A DNA stretch of 64,000 bases from Paenibacillus sp. YN15 (lineage in GTDB: Bacteria; Bacillota; Bacilli; Paenibacillales; NBRC-103111). A program made the translations under genes and the position numbers. The DNA lies in NCBI RefSeq assembly GCF_003285005.1, contig NZ_QMFA01000039.1, forward strand, positions 1-64,000, in the 5' to 3' direction. This document shows, piece after piece, positions 25,244 through 34,666 of this stretch. The notes under the pieces were generated by a model. It was not told where the DNA came from, did no database searches, and saw only the letters and a list, made by a program, of their open reading frames with translations. Position 1 is the first letter of the stretch. Each line of letters opens with the position of its first letter.

Positions 25244-27472
25244 ATGAAACAATGGGAAGGATTCCAAGGCGGCGCATGGGAAAAGGAAATTAACGTCAGG
25301 GACTTCATTCAGCAAAACATCACTGTGTATACCGGCGACGATGCATTTCTTGCACCAGCTACGGAAGCAACCAACCAATTGTGGAAGCAAGTCATGGAAC
25401 TCTCCAAGCTGGAGCGGGACAATGGCGGCGTTGTGGATATGGACACTGAAGTGGTTTCCACTATCACCTCCCACGGCCCCGGCTACCTGAACAAGGATCT
25501 GGAGACCGTAGTCGGCGTGCAAACCGACAAGCCCTTCAAGCGCTCCCTGCAGCCCTTCGGCGGCATTCGTATGGCAGAGCAGGCTTGTGAATCCTACGGC
25601 TACAAAGTAAGCGAAGAAATTACCCGGATTTTCACCGAAATCCGTAAAACCCATAACCAAGGCGTATTCGATGCCTACACCGACGAAATGAAGCTGGCCC
25701 GTAAGGCCGCCATCGTCACCGGTCTTCCCGACGCTTACGGCCGCGGCCGGATCATCGGCGACTACCGCCGCGTTGCCCTTTACGGCATCGACCACCTCAT
25801 CGCCGAGAAGAAGAAGGACTTGGCCAACACCGGCCTGCGCACCATGAGCGATGATGTGATCCGTCTGCGCGAAGAGCTGAACGAGCAAATCCGCGCCCTG
25901 AACGAGCTGAAGAAGCTGGGCAAGGCCTACGGCTTCGACCTGTCCCAACCGGCGCAAACCGCGAAGGAAGCTTTCCAATGGCTGTACCTGGGCTACCTGG
26001 CCGCCATCAAGGAGCAAAACGGCGCTGCCATGAGCCTGGGCCGCACCTCCACCTTCCTGGACATCTATGTAGAACGCGATCTGAAGGCAGGCGTCATCAA
26101 CGAGCAGCAAGCCCAAGAGCTGGTTGACCACTTCGTCATGAAGCTGCGTCTGGTCAAGTTTGCCCGGACTCCGGAATACAACGAGCTGTTCAGCGGCGAC
26201 CCCACCTGGGTAACCGAGTCCATCGGCGGCGTTGGCTTGGACGGCCGTCCGCTGGTCACCAAGAACTCCTTCCGGTTCCTGCATACTCTTGACAACCTGG
26301 GCCCGTCCCCGGAGCCGAATCTGACAGTGCTCTGGTCCACCCATCTGCCGGAAGCCTTCAAGGACTACTGTGCCAAGATGTCCATCAAGACCAGTGCCAT
26401 CCAATATGAGTCCGATGATCTGATGCGCAATGAGTTCGGCGACGACTATGCTATCGCCTGCTGCGTATCCGCTATGCGCGTCGGCAAGCAAATGCAATTC
26501 TTCGGCGCCCGCGCCAACCTGGCCAAGGCTCTCCTGTACGCCATCAACGGCGGCGTGGACGAGAAGCTGAAGATCCAAGTAGGCCCGAGCTTCGCTCCCA
26601 TCACCTCCGAGTACCTGGATTTCGACGAAGTGATGAAGAAGTACGACGCCATGATGGAATGGCTGGCTGAGCTGTACATCAACACCCTGAACTGCATCCA
26701 CTACATGCATGACAAATACAGCTACGAGCGCATCGAAATGGCGCTGCACGACACTCATATCCTGCGCACCATGGCCACCGGCATCGCCGGCCTGTCCGTA
26801 GCAGCCGACTCCCTGTCCGCCATCAAGTACGGCAAGGTCAAGACCATCCGCGACGAAAATGGCCTGGTTGTAGACTTCGCCACCGAAGGCGAGTTCCCGA
26901 AATACGGCAACAACGACGACCGTGTGGACCAACTGGCTGTTCAACTGGTCGAGTCCTTCATGACCAAGCTGCGCAAGCACAAGACCTACCGGAATTCCGT
27001 CCACTCCATGTCCATCCTGACCATCACCTCCAACGTGGTGTATGGCAAGAAGACCGGCAACACCCCGGACGGACGCCGCGCCGGCGAGCCGTTTGCACCT
27101 GGCGCCAACCCGATGCACGGCCGCGACGAGAAGGGCGCATTGGCTTCCCTGTCCTCCGTCTCCAAGATTCCGTATCAATACTCGGTAGATGGCATCTCCA
27201 ACACCTTCTCCATCGTGCCTCATGCGCTGGGCAAGGACGACAAGAGCCAAATCAAGAACCTGGTCGCCATCCTGGACGGTTATGCCTCCAAGCACGGCCA
27301 CCACTTGAACATCAACGTGTTCAACCGCGAGACTTTGATGGACGCCATGGAGCATCCGGAGAAGTACCCGCAGCTGACCATCCGGGTATCCGGCTATGCC
27401 GTTAACTTCATTAAGCTGACCCGCGAGCAGCAGCAAGATGTCATCCACCGGACCTTCCACGCTACCATGTAA
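25244..27472 (+). CDS. pflB: formate C-acetyltransferase (pyruvate formate-lyase)
   Basis: Anaerobic glycyl-radical enzyme converting pyruvate and CoA to acetyl-CoA and formate. 742 residues. The adjacent catalytic cysteines are C406-C407 in [12 protein letters not shown], and the radical glycine is G717 in RVSGYAVNF near the C-terminus. The second ATG (25244) is used, nine bases after GGAGGGA; an ATG at 25235 is too close. The activating enzyme gene pflA, usually directly downstream, is absent; a terminator follows instead. The wobble bases are strongly C-rich and the coding is very regular, typical of a highly expressed gene. Confidence 0.97.
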   Translation: MKQWEGFQGGAWEKEINVRDFIQQNITVYTGDDAFLAPATEATNQLWKQVMELSKLERDNGGVVDMDTEVVSTITSHGPGYLNKDLETVVGVQTDKPFKRSLQPFGGIRMAEQACESYGYKVSEEITRIFTEIRKTHNQGVFDAYTDEMKLARKAAIVTGLPDAYGRGRIIGDYRRVALYGIDHLIAEKKKDLANTGLRTMSDDVIRLREELNEQIRALNELKKLGKAYGFDLSQPAQTAKEAFQWLYLGYLAAIKEQNGAAMSLGRTSTFLDIYVERDLKAGVINEQQAQELVDHFVMKLRLVKFARTPEYNELFSGDPTWVTESIGGVGLDGRPLVTKNSFRFLHTLDNLGPSPEPNLTVLWSTHLPEAFKDYCAKMSIKTSAIQYESDDLMRNEFGDDYAIACCVSAMRVGKQMQFFGARANLAKALLYAINGGVDEKLKIQVGPSFAPITSEYLDFDEVMKKYDAMMEWLAELYINTLNCIHYMHDKYSYERIEMALHDTHILRTMATGIAGLSVAADSLSAIKYGKVKTIRDENGLVVDFATEGEFPKYGNNDDRVDQLAVQLVESFMTKLRKHKTYRNSVHSMSILTITSNVVYGKKTGNTPDGRRAGEPFAPGANPMHGRDEKGALASLSSVSKIPYQYSVDGISNTFSIVPHALGKDDKSQIKNLVAILDGYASKHGHHLNINVFNRETLMDAMEHPEKYPQLTIRVSGYAVNFIKLTREQQQDVIHRTFHATM

Positions 27473-27560
27473 TAAGGAAGTCTGGCTTCGGGCCTTCCGG
27501 GGTTTGTGCCTAACCCAAGCCCCGGAGTCCGTTTGAACACCGCTATGCTCTATAAGGAGA

Positions 27561-27595
27561 GAAGCCTGCACATATGCAGGCTTTTGCCTGTTTTT
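27561..27595 (+). terminator. intrinsic terminator after pflB
   Basis: GAAGCCTGCA and TGCAGGCTTT form a stem with a short CATA centre, followed by TGCCTGTTTTT. An earlier GC-rich hairpin (27507-27535, arms TCCGGGG and CCCCGGA) also lies in the 3' region. Confidence 0.75.
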
Positions 27596-27725
27596 ATGTT
27601 TACGGATTACGTTTACGGTCATACCCGCGGCTAGCCGGACAAACAGGGATAGGCCGGAGCGGATGGAGAAGCCTCGGATTTGGAGTGGACCGCCATGCAA
27701 ATTCGAGGTCTTTATTCCGCAATTC

Positions 27726-27743
27726 ATGTGACTATTTTCACAA
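27726..27743. promoter_or_regulatory. Rex/Fnr-like operator of the hydrogenase-sensor operon
   Basis: ATGTGACTATTTTCACAA contains a perfect TGTGA-N6-TCACA dyad (Fnr/Crp-type). Read on the other strand it is TTGTGAA-N4-GTCACAT, close to the Rex site TTGTGAA-N4-TTCACAA. It ends 24 bases before the first start codon. That is too near the gene for a class II activator site, so repression by Rex is the simpler reading. Confidence 0.55.
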
Positions 27744-27767
27744 GAGCAGAGAAAAGGAAGATGCCGG

Positions 27768-28016
27768 TTGACAAAGCAAATATCCGTTTGTATCGGGAGC
27801 TCCTGTCATCTGAAAGGGGCGTACCGCCTGATTGAGGAGCTGCGCCAGCTGATCGCCAGCCGCGGGCTGCTGGAGGAAGTGGAATTGAAAGCGAACTTTT
27901 GCGCGGGCCGCTGCCAGCATGCCGTTTCCGTGCAGGTGGACGGCAATCCCTGTATCCAGGTCAATGAGGAAGGCATCGGGCAATTCCTGAAGGAAGTGCT
28001 GGAGGAGAGAGGATAA
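27768..28016 (+). CDS. thioredoxin-like [2Fe-2S] ferredoxin (NuoE/HydC-like)
   Basis: 82 residues. The four ligand cysteines are arranged as CIGSSC (8-13) and CAGRC (about 44-48), the C-x4-C...C-x3-C pattern of thioredoxin-fold 2Fe-2S proteins that feed [FeFe]-hydrogenases. The TTG start has AAGGAAG upstream. It is the first gene of a tight operon: two bases separate it from the hydrogenase-like gene. It probably passes electrons to or from that protein. Confidence 0.85.
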   Translation: MTKQISVCIGSSCHLKGAYRLIEELRQLIASRGLLEEVELKANFCAGRCQHAVSVQVDGNPCIQVNEEGIGQFLKEVLEERG

Positions 28017-28018
28017 CC

Positions 28019-29713
28019 ATGGGACTGCTTCATTTCCAGGCCGCCAATTGCAAAAATTGCTACCGGTGCATCCGCACCTGCCCCGTTAAAGCCATTGAAT
28101 TCAAAGACAACCAGGCCCGCATTGTGGCTGAGGATTGTATTTTTTGCTGCAGATGTATGAAGGAATGCCCCCAGAACGCCAAAACCGTGGAGTCCGATGC
28201 AGGCAAGGTGCTGCGGATGCTCCAGTCCGGCGCCAATGTCATCGTCAGTTTGGCGCCTTCCTTTGCCGGGTTTACCCCGGACCCTCACGGATATATCCGC
28301 CGTTTGTACCGGGCCGGTTTCTCCCAGGTGCGGGAAACAGCGGAGGCCGCGGAGGAAGTCTCCCGCTGCTATGAGGAGGAGTTCCGCCGCAAGGGGCGGC
28401 TTATCACCACCGCTTGCCCCGTGGTTGTGGAATATATTGAGAAGTACAGCCCCCAGTGGACGCCGTATCTGGCCGAGACGGATTCGCCCTTAATGGCCCA
28501 TGCCAAGTGGATCAAGGAGCGTTATCCCGATGCCAAGGTAGTATTCGTAGGGCCCTGCTATGCCAAAAAAATGGAGGCCAACCAGCAGCCTGGTTATGTG
28601 GATGCAATGCTGACCTTCGATGAAGTGGAATGGCTTCCTCTGCTGACCGCAGAGGAGGAGGTTTCTGCGGCGGCGGCTGCAGCAGCGGCCGTACCCGCCG
28701 ATGTGCCGTCTCCATTAATGGAAGCCCGGCTGTACCCCATTGACGGCGGAGTAGTGGAGACCACCTTCAAAACCGGCAGCGAGCAGCCGGCTTCCACCCG
28801 CCTGCGGGCAGTGTCCGGCATCGAAAACTGCCGCAAGCTTTTGTCCTCCCTGAAGGAGCTGCCGGAGGGTTATTTCCTGGAAATGAACGCCTGCGAAGGA
28901 GGCTGCATCAACGGTCCCGCCGCGGGAGATCATATTCATCCTCTGCTGAAGCAGGACCGGATTCTCGCCTACCGGCAGCATCCGGCTCCCCAAGGATCGG
29001 CTCTGCCCATGGAGAAAAAGGACATGATCCGCCGCTCCTTCCGCGACCGCAGCAAGGCTCCTGTGCGGTACTCCAAGGAGGAAATTCGGGATATTCTGTT
29101 GAAGCTGGGCAAGGAACGGCGGGAGGATGAGCTGAACTGCGGCGCCTGCGGCTATGACACCTGCAAGGACAAGGCGGAGGCGGTGCTGGCCGGCAAGGCT
29201 GAGCTGTACATGTGTATGCCCTATGCCCAAACCCGGGCGGAGTCCTTTGCCCATGTCCTGCTGGAGAAGACACCCAACGCGGTGATAGCGGTGACTGAGC
29301 AGCATTTGATCAAGGAAGTGAACGCCGCTGTCGGCGTATTTTTTCACACGGATTCGCAGCAGCTATTGGGCCTGCCGCTGGAATATCTGATTCCCGCCGA
29401 GGAAATTACTCTGTCTCCCGGTGAGCACGCGCGCAAGAAGCTGTATTTTCCCGAGCTGCGCAAAACCGCCATTGTGTCTGCCGCCTACGTGCCGGAGCAG
29501 CAGCTGTATCTGGTGATTCTCCATGACCTGACCGAGCAGGAGCAGGAACAGGAGAAGCTGCGGGCGTTGAAGCAGGAAACGGTAGAAATGGCCCAGCGGG
29601 TCATTGAGAATCAGATGCGGGTGGCCCAGGAAATTGCCGGGCTGCTGGGCGAGACCACAGCGGAAACCAAGGTGACCCTGACCAAAATGAAGCGGCTTCT
29701 GCTGGAGGAGTGA
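28019..29713 (+). CDS. sensory-type [FeFe]-hydrogenase homologue with PAS domain (HydS/Hfs-like)
   Basis: 564 residues in four parts. A two-cluster ferredoxin domain (1-55; C11, C14, C17, C21 and C40, C43, C46, C50). The H-cluster domain (about 70-320) with TACP (131-134), VGPCYAKKMEA (178-188) and LEMNACEGGCINGP (287-300). A further FeS domain with CGACGYDTC (about 374-382). A PAS domain and coiled coil (about 415-564). In catalytic hydrogenases the first motif is TSCCP; here the proton-relay cysteine is Ala132, as in group C sensory enzymes. The PAS domain and the phosphatase gene downstream support a redox or H2 sensor rather than an H2 producer. An Ala/Val insertion (215-230) is unusual. 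Confidence 0.86.
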   Translation: MGLLHFQAANCKNCYRCIRTCPVKAIEFKDNQARIVAEDCIFCCRCMKECPQNAKTVESDAGKVLRMLQSGANVIVSLAPSFAGFTPDPHGYIRRLYRAGFSQVRETAEAAEEVSRCYEEEFRRKGRLITTACPVVVEYIEKYSPQWTPYLAETDSPLMAHAKWIKERYPDAKVVFVGPCYAKKMEANQQPGYVDAMLTFDEVEWLPLLTAEEEVSAAAAAAAAVPADVPSPLMEARLYPIDGGVVETTFKTGSEQPASTRLRAVSGIENCRKLLSSLKELPEGYFLEMNACEGGCINGPAAGDHIHPLLKQDRILAYRQHPAPQGSALPMEKKDMIRRSFRDRSKAPVRYSKEEIRDILLKLGKERREDELNCGACGYDTCKDKAEAVLAGKAELYMCMPYAQTRAESFAHVLLEKTPNAVIAVTEQHLIKEVNAAVGVFFHTDSQQLLGLPLEYLIPAEEITLSPGEHARKKLYFPELRKTAIVSAAYVPEQQLYLVILHDLTEQEQEQEKLRALKQETVEMAQRVIENQMRVAQEIAGLLGETTAETKVTLTKMKRLLLEE

Positions 29714-29717
29714 GACC

Positions 29718-30890
29718 ATGGCGATGATGGAGCATCGGCTGTTTGCGGATGTGGGCGCCAGCAGCCTGAACAAGGCCGGGGAGGAGCTGTGCGGGGACAA
29801 GGTGCATATTACCCGGACCCCGGATTCGGCGGTGATTGTGCTGGCGGATGGTTTGGGCAGCGGAGTGAAGGCCAATATTCTGGCCACCCTGACCTCGAAA
29901 ATCGCCGGGGATATGCTCCGGATGGGGATGGATATCGAGGATGTGGTGGATACCCTGACCCAGACTCTGCCCGTATGCAAGGTCCGAGGGGTGGCCTATT
30001 CCACCTTCACCATCTTTCAGGTGTTCGCCGACGGGCGGGCGTATCTGGTGGAATACGACAACCCCTCCACCTTCTTCTACCGCCAGGGCAAGCTGGAGGA
30101 GCTGTATTATCTGGAGCGGACGGTGAACGGCAAGATCATTAAGGAGTCCCGCTTCCGCGTCACCGAGGAGGATACGGTGGTGCTGGTCAGCGATGGCGCG
30201 GTTCATGCCGGAGTGGGGCAGATTCTGAATCTGGGCTGGCAGTGGAGCCATATCGCCGAGCATCTGGGCAAAATTGTGCGGGAGACAGCCTCCACCCGGG
30301 CGGTGGCCCGGCAGCTGGCGGAGGCCTGCGAAGCCCTGTACTGCGGCAAACCCGGGGATGACACCACGGCGGTGGCGGTGCGCTTTCGGATGGCCAGCCC
30401 TGTGACGCTGTTGGTGGGACCGCCCAACAATCCCGAGCTGGACAGCCGGATTGTGCGGGAATGGTTCGACCGCCCCGGCAAAAAGGTGGTCTGCGGAGGC
30501 ACCTCCGCCACCATCGCCTCCCGGGAGCTGGGCGTGGAGCTGGAGGTGGACTGGTCCTCCGCCACCGACCCGGATATCCCTCCGGCGGGGAAGCTTGCGG
30601 GAGTGGATCTGGTGACGGAAGGGGTGCTGACCCTGCGCAAGGTGCTGGAGCATCTCCAGGCCTACCGGGCGGGGGGCACCCTGGACCGCAAAAACAACGG
30701 CGCCTCCCGGCTGGCCCGATTGCTGCTGCGGGAGGCCACAGAGATTCATTTTATTGTCGGCACAGCCATTAATCCGGCGCATCAGAACCCTAATTTTCCC
30801 CAGGACTTGAATATCAAGCTGCGGATTGTCAACGATATGATCCGTACCCTGCGGGAATTGGACAAACCTACCTCCATCACTCTATACTAA
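29718..30890 (+). CDS. SpoIIE-type PP2C serine/threonine phosphatase
   Basis: 390 residues. The PP2C/SpoIIE domain (1-215) keeps metal-binding motifs VLADGLGSG (Asp43 region), LVSDGAVHAG and GKPGDDTTAVAV. The C-terminal 170 residues (VTLLVGPPNN..., GKKVVCGGTSATIASRELG) form a second domain also found in the phosphatase of hfs-type hydrogenase operons. GGAGGAG lies eight bases before the ATG, four bases after the hydrogenase-like gene. It probably turns the state of the FeS sensor into dephosphorylation of a regulator. The target is unknown. Confidence 0.86.
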   Translation: MAMMEHRLFADVGASSLNKAGEELCGDKVHITRTPDSAVIVLADGLGSGVKANILATLTSKIAGDMLRMGMDIEDVVDTLTQTLPVCKVRGVAYSTFTIFQVFADGRAYLVEYDNPSTFFYRQGKLEELYYLERTVNGKIIKESRFRVTEEDTVVLVSDGAVHAGVGQILNLGWQWSHIAEHLGKIVRETASTRAVARQLAEACEALYCGKPGDDTTAVAVRFRMASPVTLLVGPPNNPELDSRIVREWFDRPGKKVVCGGTSATIASRELGVELEVDWSSATDPDIPPAGKLAGVDLVTEGVLTLRKVLEHLQAYRAGGTLDRKNNGASRLARLLLREATEIHFIVGTAINPAHQNPNFPQDLNIKLRIVNDMIRTLRELDKPTSITLY

Positions 30891-30934
30891 GATGCCGGGG
30901 CAGGGCGGATGCCTTGCTCCGCGTGACGGCTCCG

Positions 30935-30962
30935 CTAGGCCGTGTTTGCAAACACGCCCTAG
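30935..30962. repeat. 28-bp near-perfect palindrome
   Basis: CTAGGCCGTGTTTG is followed directly by CAAACACGCCCTAG, an inverted repeat with one mismatch and no loop. It lies in the 109-bp gap between the phosphatase and the methyltransferase. There is no T-run, so it is not a typical terminator; it could be a protein-binding site or transcript-end hairpin. Confidence 0.6.
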
Positions 30963-30999
30963 GACCGTTGCGGGAGAATGATGCAGTGAGGTTAATAAG

Positions 31000-32025
31000 T
31001 TGAGCGCAGATAGGGATATGAACATGAATGGCGTTGCCGATATGGATTTGCCGCAGTATCTGTATACCTTTGCATGCAGGGAAGAGGAGCTGGAGCTGTG
31101 CCGGATGGAGCAGCGCGCTCTATTCGGCAGGGAAGCCTGCCCGGGAGGCTGGCTGGCCTCTTCCCGTTTGCTTGAGCCGGGCCGGAGCCCCTTTATCCGG
31201 CAGCGGCTTTTTGTGCGCAAGCGGGCCTCCTCCCTGGAGGAGCTGGTTGCCTGTGCGGAGGGCTGGAGCATGGAGGGGAGGACCTTCAAGCTTCGCTACG
31301 TGCCAACGGCGGAGAACGGCTTCGATTACGGCGCGTGCAGGCAGATTGAGCGCAAGGTGGGAGCGGTGATCCGCGGCAAGGCGGAAATGCGGCAGCCGGA
31401 GACGGTACTGGGGGTCACCGATACCGACGGTGGCGGCTGGCTCCTGGGGGAGCTGGCGGATAATCCGGCGGTATGGCTGGCCCATCAGAACAAGCCGCAG
31501 AGCTACTCCACCGCCCTCAGCACCCGGGTGGCCCGGCCGCTGGTGAACATTGCCCTGCCTTGGCCGGATCGGGAGCTGGCCGGCAAAACCCTGCTGGACC
31601 CCTGCTGCGGAATGGGCACGGTGCTGATTGAGGCTTTGTCCATGGGCGCAACGGCCTCGGGCTCCGACGTGAACCCGCTGGCTGTCCAGGGGGCCAGGGT
31701 CAATCTGGCTTATTTCGGGTATTCCGATGTGGTGAAATTATGTGACATTGCCCATGCCGAAGGCGCATATGATGCAGTGATTGCCGATTTGCCCTACAAT
31801 CTGTGCTCCAAAAGCCCCCGGGACGAGCAATTGGCCATTCTCCGCCATGCGGCAGGCCTGTCGGGCAGGATTGTGCTGGTCACCACGGAGGCGGAAGAGC
31901 TGGATGAACTGGTGGCCGCAGCGTGTCTTCTGGTGGAGGACAGCTGCCGGATTCCCAAGGGAAAGCTGGTCCGCCGGGTTCTGCTTTGCCGCCTGTCCCA
32001 CACGCCCCAGCCCAAAATTTCATAA
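31000..32025 (+). CDS. Trm11/THUMP-type RNA N2-guanosine methyltransferase-like protein
   Basis: 341 residues. The C-terminal Rossmann methyltransferase domain (about 170-335) has the SAM motif LLDPCCGMGTVLIEAL and catalytic DLPYN. The order matches the Trm-G10/Trm11 group that methylates guanine N2 in tRNA. The N-terminal part (about 20-165) would be the RNA-binding region. The TTG at 31000 has a weak ribosome site; an ATG at 31018 is an alternative. The target RNA is not known. It stands alone. Confidence 0.78.
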   Translation: MSADRDMNMNGVADMDLPQYLYTFACREEELELCRMEQRALFGREACPGGWLASSRLLEPGRSPFIRQRLFVRKRASSLEELVACAEGWSMEGRTFKLRYVPTAENGFDYGACRQIERKVGAVIRGKAEMRQPETVLGVTDTDGGGWLLGELADNPAVWLAHQNKPQSYSTALSTRVARPLVNIALPWPDRELAGKTLLDPCCGMGTVLIEALSMGATASGSDVNPLAVQGARVNLAYFGYSDVVKLCDIAHAEGAYDAVIADLPYNLCSKSPRDEQLAILRHAAGLSGRIVLVTTEAEELDELVAAACLLVEDSCRIPKGKLVRRVLLCRLSHTPQPKIS

Positions 32026-32191
32026 AATTCGGTAAACTCTCCTCCCCGGTCTGCATATTTATTTATTACATTCCATTTGGGGGATTGTCTTGGATTGACT
32101 GCCGGGAGACAGATTGTTCATGTCAGCTAACCTTCAACGAAATGTCAGGATGCTGCCAAGAGATGCATGAGTGATCGGGAGGAGGGTTACC

Positions 32192-34087
32192 ATGAGTATT
32201 TTCAAGAAAATTTCGGATTACCGGGCGGAAAACGAGCGCCTGGCGTGGAAAGGGACCTTTGCAGAGTATTACGAACTGGTGAGGAAAAACCCGAAGCTGG
32301 CCATGACAGCCCATTCCAGGGTATTCCACATGATCGCCTCCAAGGGCACCGAAGAGCGGAACGGCCAGATTCGCTACAAGTTTTTTGACAATGATATCTT
32401 CGGGCTTGACCGGGCTCTGGAGAAGCTGGTGGAGGAATATTTCCATTCTTCTGCCAGACGTCTGGATGTCCGCAAACGGATTCTGCTTCTGATGGGGCCC
32501 GTCAGCGGCGGCAAGTCCACATTGGTCACCATGCTCAAAAAAGGGCTGGAGGAATACTCCCGCACCGACGACGGCGCTGTTTATGCCATTTCCGGCTGCC
32601 CCATGCACGAGGACCCGCTGCATCTGATCCCGAGCGAGCTGCGGGCGGATGCGGAGAAGGAATTGGGCGTCAAGATTGAGGGCAATCTCTGCCCCTCCTG
32701 CCAGATGCGGCTGAAAACCGAATACGGCGGACGCATCGAGGATGTAATGGTGGAGCGGGTATTTATTTCCGAGGTGGACCGGGTGGGCATCGGCACCTTC
32801 AGTCCCTCCGACCCCAAATCCCAGGATATTGCCGACCTGACAGGCAGCATCGATTTTTCTACCATAACCGAATACGGCTCTGAATCCGACCCCCGCGCGT
32901 ACCGTTTTGACGGTGAATTGAACAAGGCCAACCGGGGGCTCATGGAGTTTCAGGAAATGCTCAAGTGCGACGAGAAATTCCTCTGGAACCTGCTCTCCCT
33001 GACGCAGGAGGGCAATTTCAAGGCGGGGCGCTTCGCCCTGATCAGTGCGGATGAGCTGATTGTGGCCCATACCAATGAATCGGAATACAAGAGCTTTATC
33101 GCCAACAAAAAGAATGAAGCGCTGCAGTCGCGGATGATCGTGATGCAGATTCCTTATAATCTGAAGGTCTCCGAGGAAGAAAAAATCTACGCCAAGCTGA
33201 TCCGCCAGTCGGACATGAACCATGTCCATATCGCCCCCCACGCCTTGCGCGCCGCCGCGATCTTCTCCATCCTGACCCGGCTGAAGGAAACCAAGAAGCA
33301 GGGGATGGACCTGGTGAAGAAGATGCGGATGTACGACGGCGAATCCATTGAGGGCTACAAGGAAGCGGATCTGAAGGAGATGCAGAACGAGTATGCCGAA
33401 GAGGGCATGACGGGCATTGACCCCCGCTATGTCATCAACCGGATTTCCAGCGCCTTGATCCGCAAGGATGTGCAGTGCATCAACGCCCTTGATGTGCTGC
33501 GGGCCCTGAAGGACGGCCTGGACCAGCATCCTTCCATTACCAAGGAGGAGCGGGAGCGGTATCTCAACTTCATCTCCGTAGCCCGCAAGGAATACGACGA
33601 GCTGGCGAAGAAGGAGATTCAGAAGGCCTTCGTCTATTCCTTCGAGGAGTCCGCCAAGACTCTGTTCAACAACTATCTGGATAATATTGAAGCCTTCTGC
33701 AACTGGCAAAAGATCAAGGACCCTCTTACCGGGGAAAATGTGGACCCGGACGAACGCCTGATGCGCTCCATCGAGGAGCAAATCGGCATCAGCGAAAATG
33801 CCAAAAAAGCCTTCCGGGAGGAAATTCTGATCCGCATGTCCTCGTACCAGCGGAAAGGCAAAAAATTCGAATACAACACCCATGAGCGCCTGCGCGAGGC
33901 TATCGAGAAAAAGCTGTTCACCGATCTGAAGGATATCGTGAAGATTACCACCTCCTCCAAAACACCGGATGAGCAGCAATTGAAGCGGATCAATGAAGTG
34001 ACGGCGCGGCTGATTGAGGACAACGGCTATTGCCCCGTATGCGCCAATGAGCTGCTGCGGTATGTGGGAAGCCTGCTGAACCGGTAA
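32192..34087 (+). CDS. prkA: PrkA serine protein kinase (AAA+ type)
   Basis: 631 residues, the same length as B. subtilis PrkA. N-terminal AAA domain with P-loop MGPVSGGKST (101-110) and a large C-terminal PrkA domain containing the CPVCANELLRYVG ending. Implicated in sporulation and stationary-phase control; biochemical reports include kinase and protease activity. The ATG at 32192 follows GGAGGAGGG. The usual partners yhbH and spoVR are not adjacent. Monocistronic, with a strong terminator. Confidence 0.96.
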   Translation: MSIFKKISDYRAENERLAWKGTFAEYYELVRKNPKLAMTAHSRVFHMIASKGTEERNGQIRYKFFDNDIFGLDRALEKLVEEYFHSSARRLDVRKRILLLMGPVSGGKSTLVTMLKKGLEEYSRTDDGAVYAISGCPMHEDPLHLIPSELRADAEKELGVKIEGNLCPSCQMRLKTEYGGRIEDVMVERVFISEVDRVGIGTFSPSDPKSQDIADLTGSIDFSTITEYGSESDPRAYRFDGELNKANRGLMEFQEMLKCDEKFLWNLLSLTQEGNFKAGRFALISADELIVAHTNESEYKSFIANKKNEALQSRMIVMQIPYNLKVSEEEKIYAKLIRQSDMNHVHIAPHALRAAAIFSILTRLKETKKQGMDLVKKMRMYDGESIEGYKEADLKEMQNEYAEEGMTGIDPRYVINRISSALIRKDVQCINALDVLRALKDGLDQHPSITKEERERYLNFISVARKEYDELAKKEIQKAFVYSFEESAKTLFNNYLDNIEAFCNWQKIKDPLTGENVDPDERLMRSIEEQIGISENAKKAFREEILIRMSSYQRKGKKFEYNTHERLREAIEKKLFTDLKDIVKITTSSKTPDEQQLKRINEVTARLIEDNGYCPVCANELLRYVGSLLNR

Positions 34088-34112
34088 TAAACAGACGCCC
34101 GGCATCAAAGAG

Positions 34113-34160
34113 AAACGGCAGTGCCTCCTTTCTGGGTCGGAAAGAGGCGCTGCCGTTTTA
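34113..34160. terminator. bidirectional terminator between prkA and the XRE regulator
   Basis: AAACGGCAGTGCCTC pairs with GAGGCGCTGCCGTTTT with one mismatch. There is a T-run on the plus strand and an A-rich start that gives T residues on the minus strand. Confidence 0.88.
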
Positions 34161-34164
34161 CTAT

Positions 34165-34497
34165 TCATTGGCTTTCATTTTTGGTCATACTGGTTTTCTT
34201 GCGGTGCCGGATGGTCTGAATGAATGCATCAGCCAGCTCCCGTTCTTCATCTGTCCAATGATCGGCAGCGGTGTAACGAGCCTTTCCCTCACTGATGTAA
34301 TGATCTCTGCCCAGAATATAATCAATCGTTACTTCAAAATAATCCGCAATTCGCCGGACCAATTCCAGGGATGGCTCGCGCTGGTCGCGCTCGTACATGC
34401 CAATGGCGCTTTCACTCAACTGAAACAGCTTGCCGCATTCCTTCTGTGTGAGCCCCCGCCCCAGGCGCAGGCTGCGAAGTCGTTGACCGAATGTCAT
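34165..34497 (-). CDS. XRE-family transcriptional regulator
   Basis: 110 residues. HTH_3 domain (about 1-60) with LRSLRLGRGLTQKECGKLFQ and SESAIGMYERDQREPSLELV. The C-terminus (about 75-110) is a short helix rich in charged residues. The ATG at 34497 gives AGGTGA as ribosome site. Its 34565-34593 flank contains the divergent promoter of the next gene, so it could repress that gene. The target is unknown. Confidence 0.88.
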   Translation of the reverse strand: MTFGQRLRSLRLGRGLTQKECGKLFQLSESAIGMYERDQREPSLELVRRIADYFEVTIDYILGRDHYISEGKARYTAADHWTDEERELADAFIQTIRHRKKTSMTKNESQ

Positions 34498-34563
34498 GGC
34501 ATCATCACCTACCGGAATCATAGCATATCATGTGGGCCAAAAAGAGAGTGCAGACAAAATGTG

Positions 34564-34593
34564 TTGACTATGCACGGAATGTAACGCTATCAT
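34564..34593 (+). promoter_or_regulatory. sigma-A promoter upstream of the small hypothetical gene
   Basis: TTGACT (34564-34569) and TATCAT (34588-34593) with an 18-base spacer, between the divergent XRE gene and the 88-residue ORF. Confidence 0.6.
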
Positions 34594-34666
34594 GAAGATT
34601 GAACTTATAGGGAAAGTTGGCACTTTGGGAAGATTCGGGATAATTCAGGACAATTCGGGGGTACCC

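Noticed and set aside
25211-27727. 838-codon minus-strand ORF opposite pflB
   Set aside because: It is the shadow of the very regular, highly biased pflB codon usage. pflB has full catalytic motifs, and the antisense product resembles nothing.
32123-34168. 681-codon minus-strand ORF opposite prkA
   Set aside because: Antisense shadow; prkA is identified by length, P-loop and C-terminal motif.
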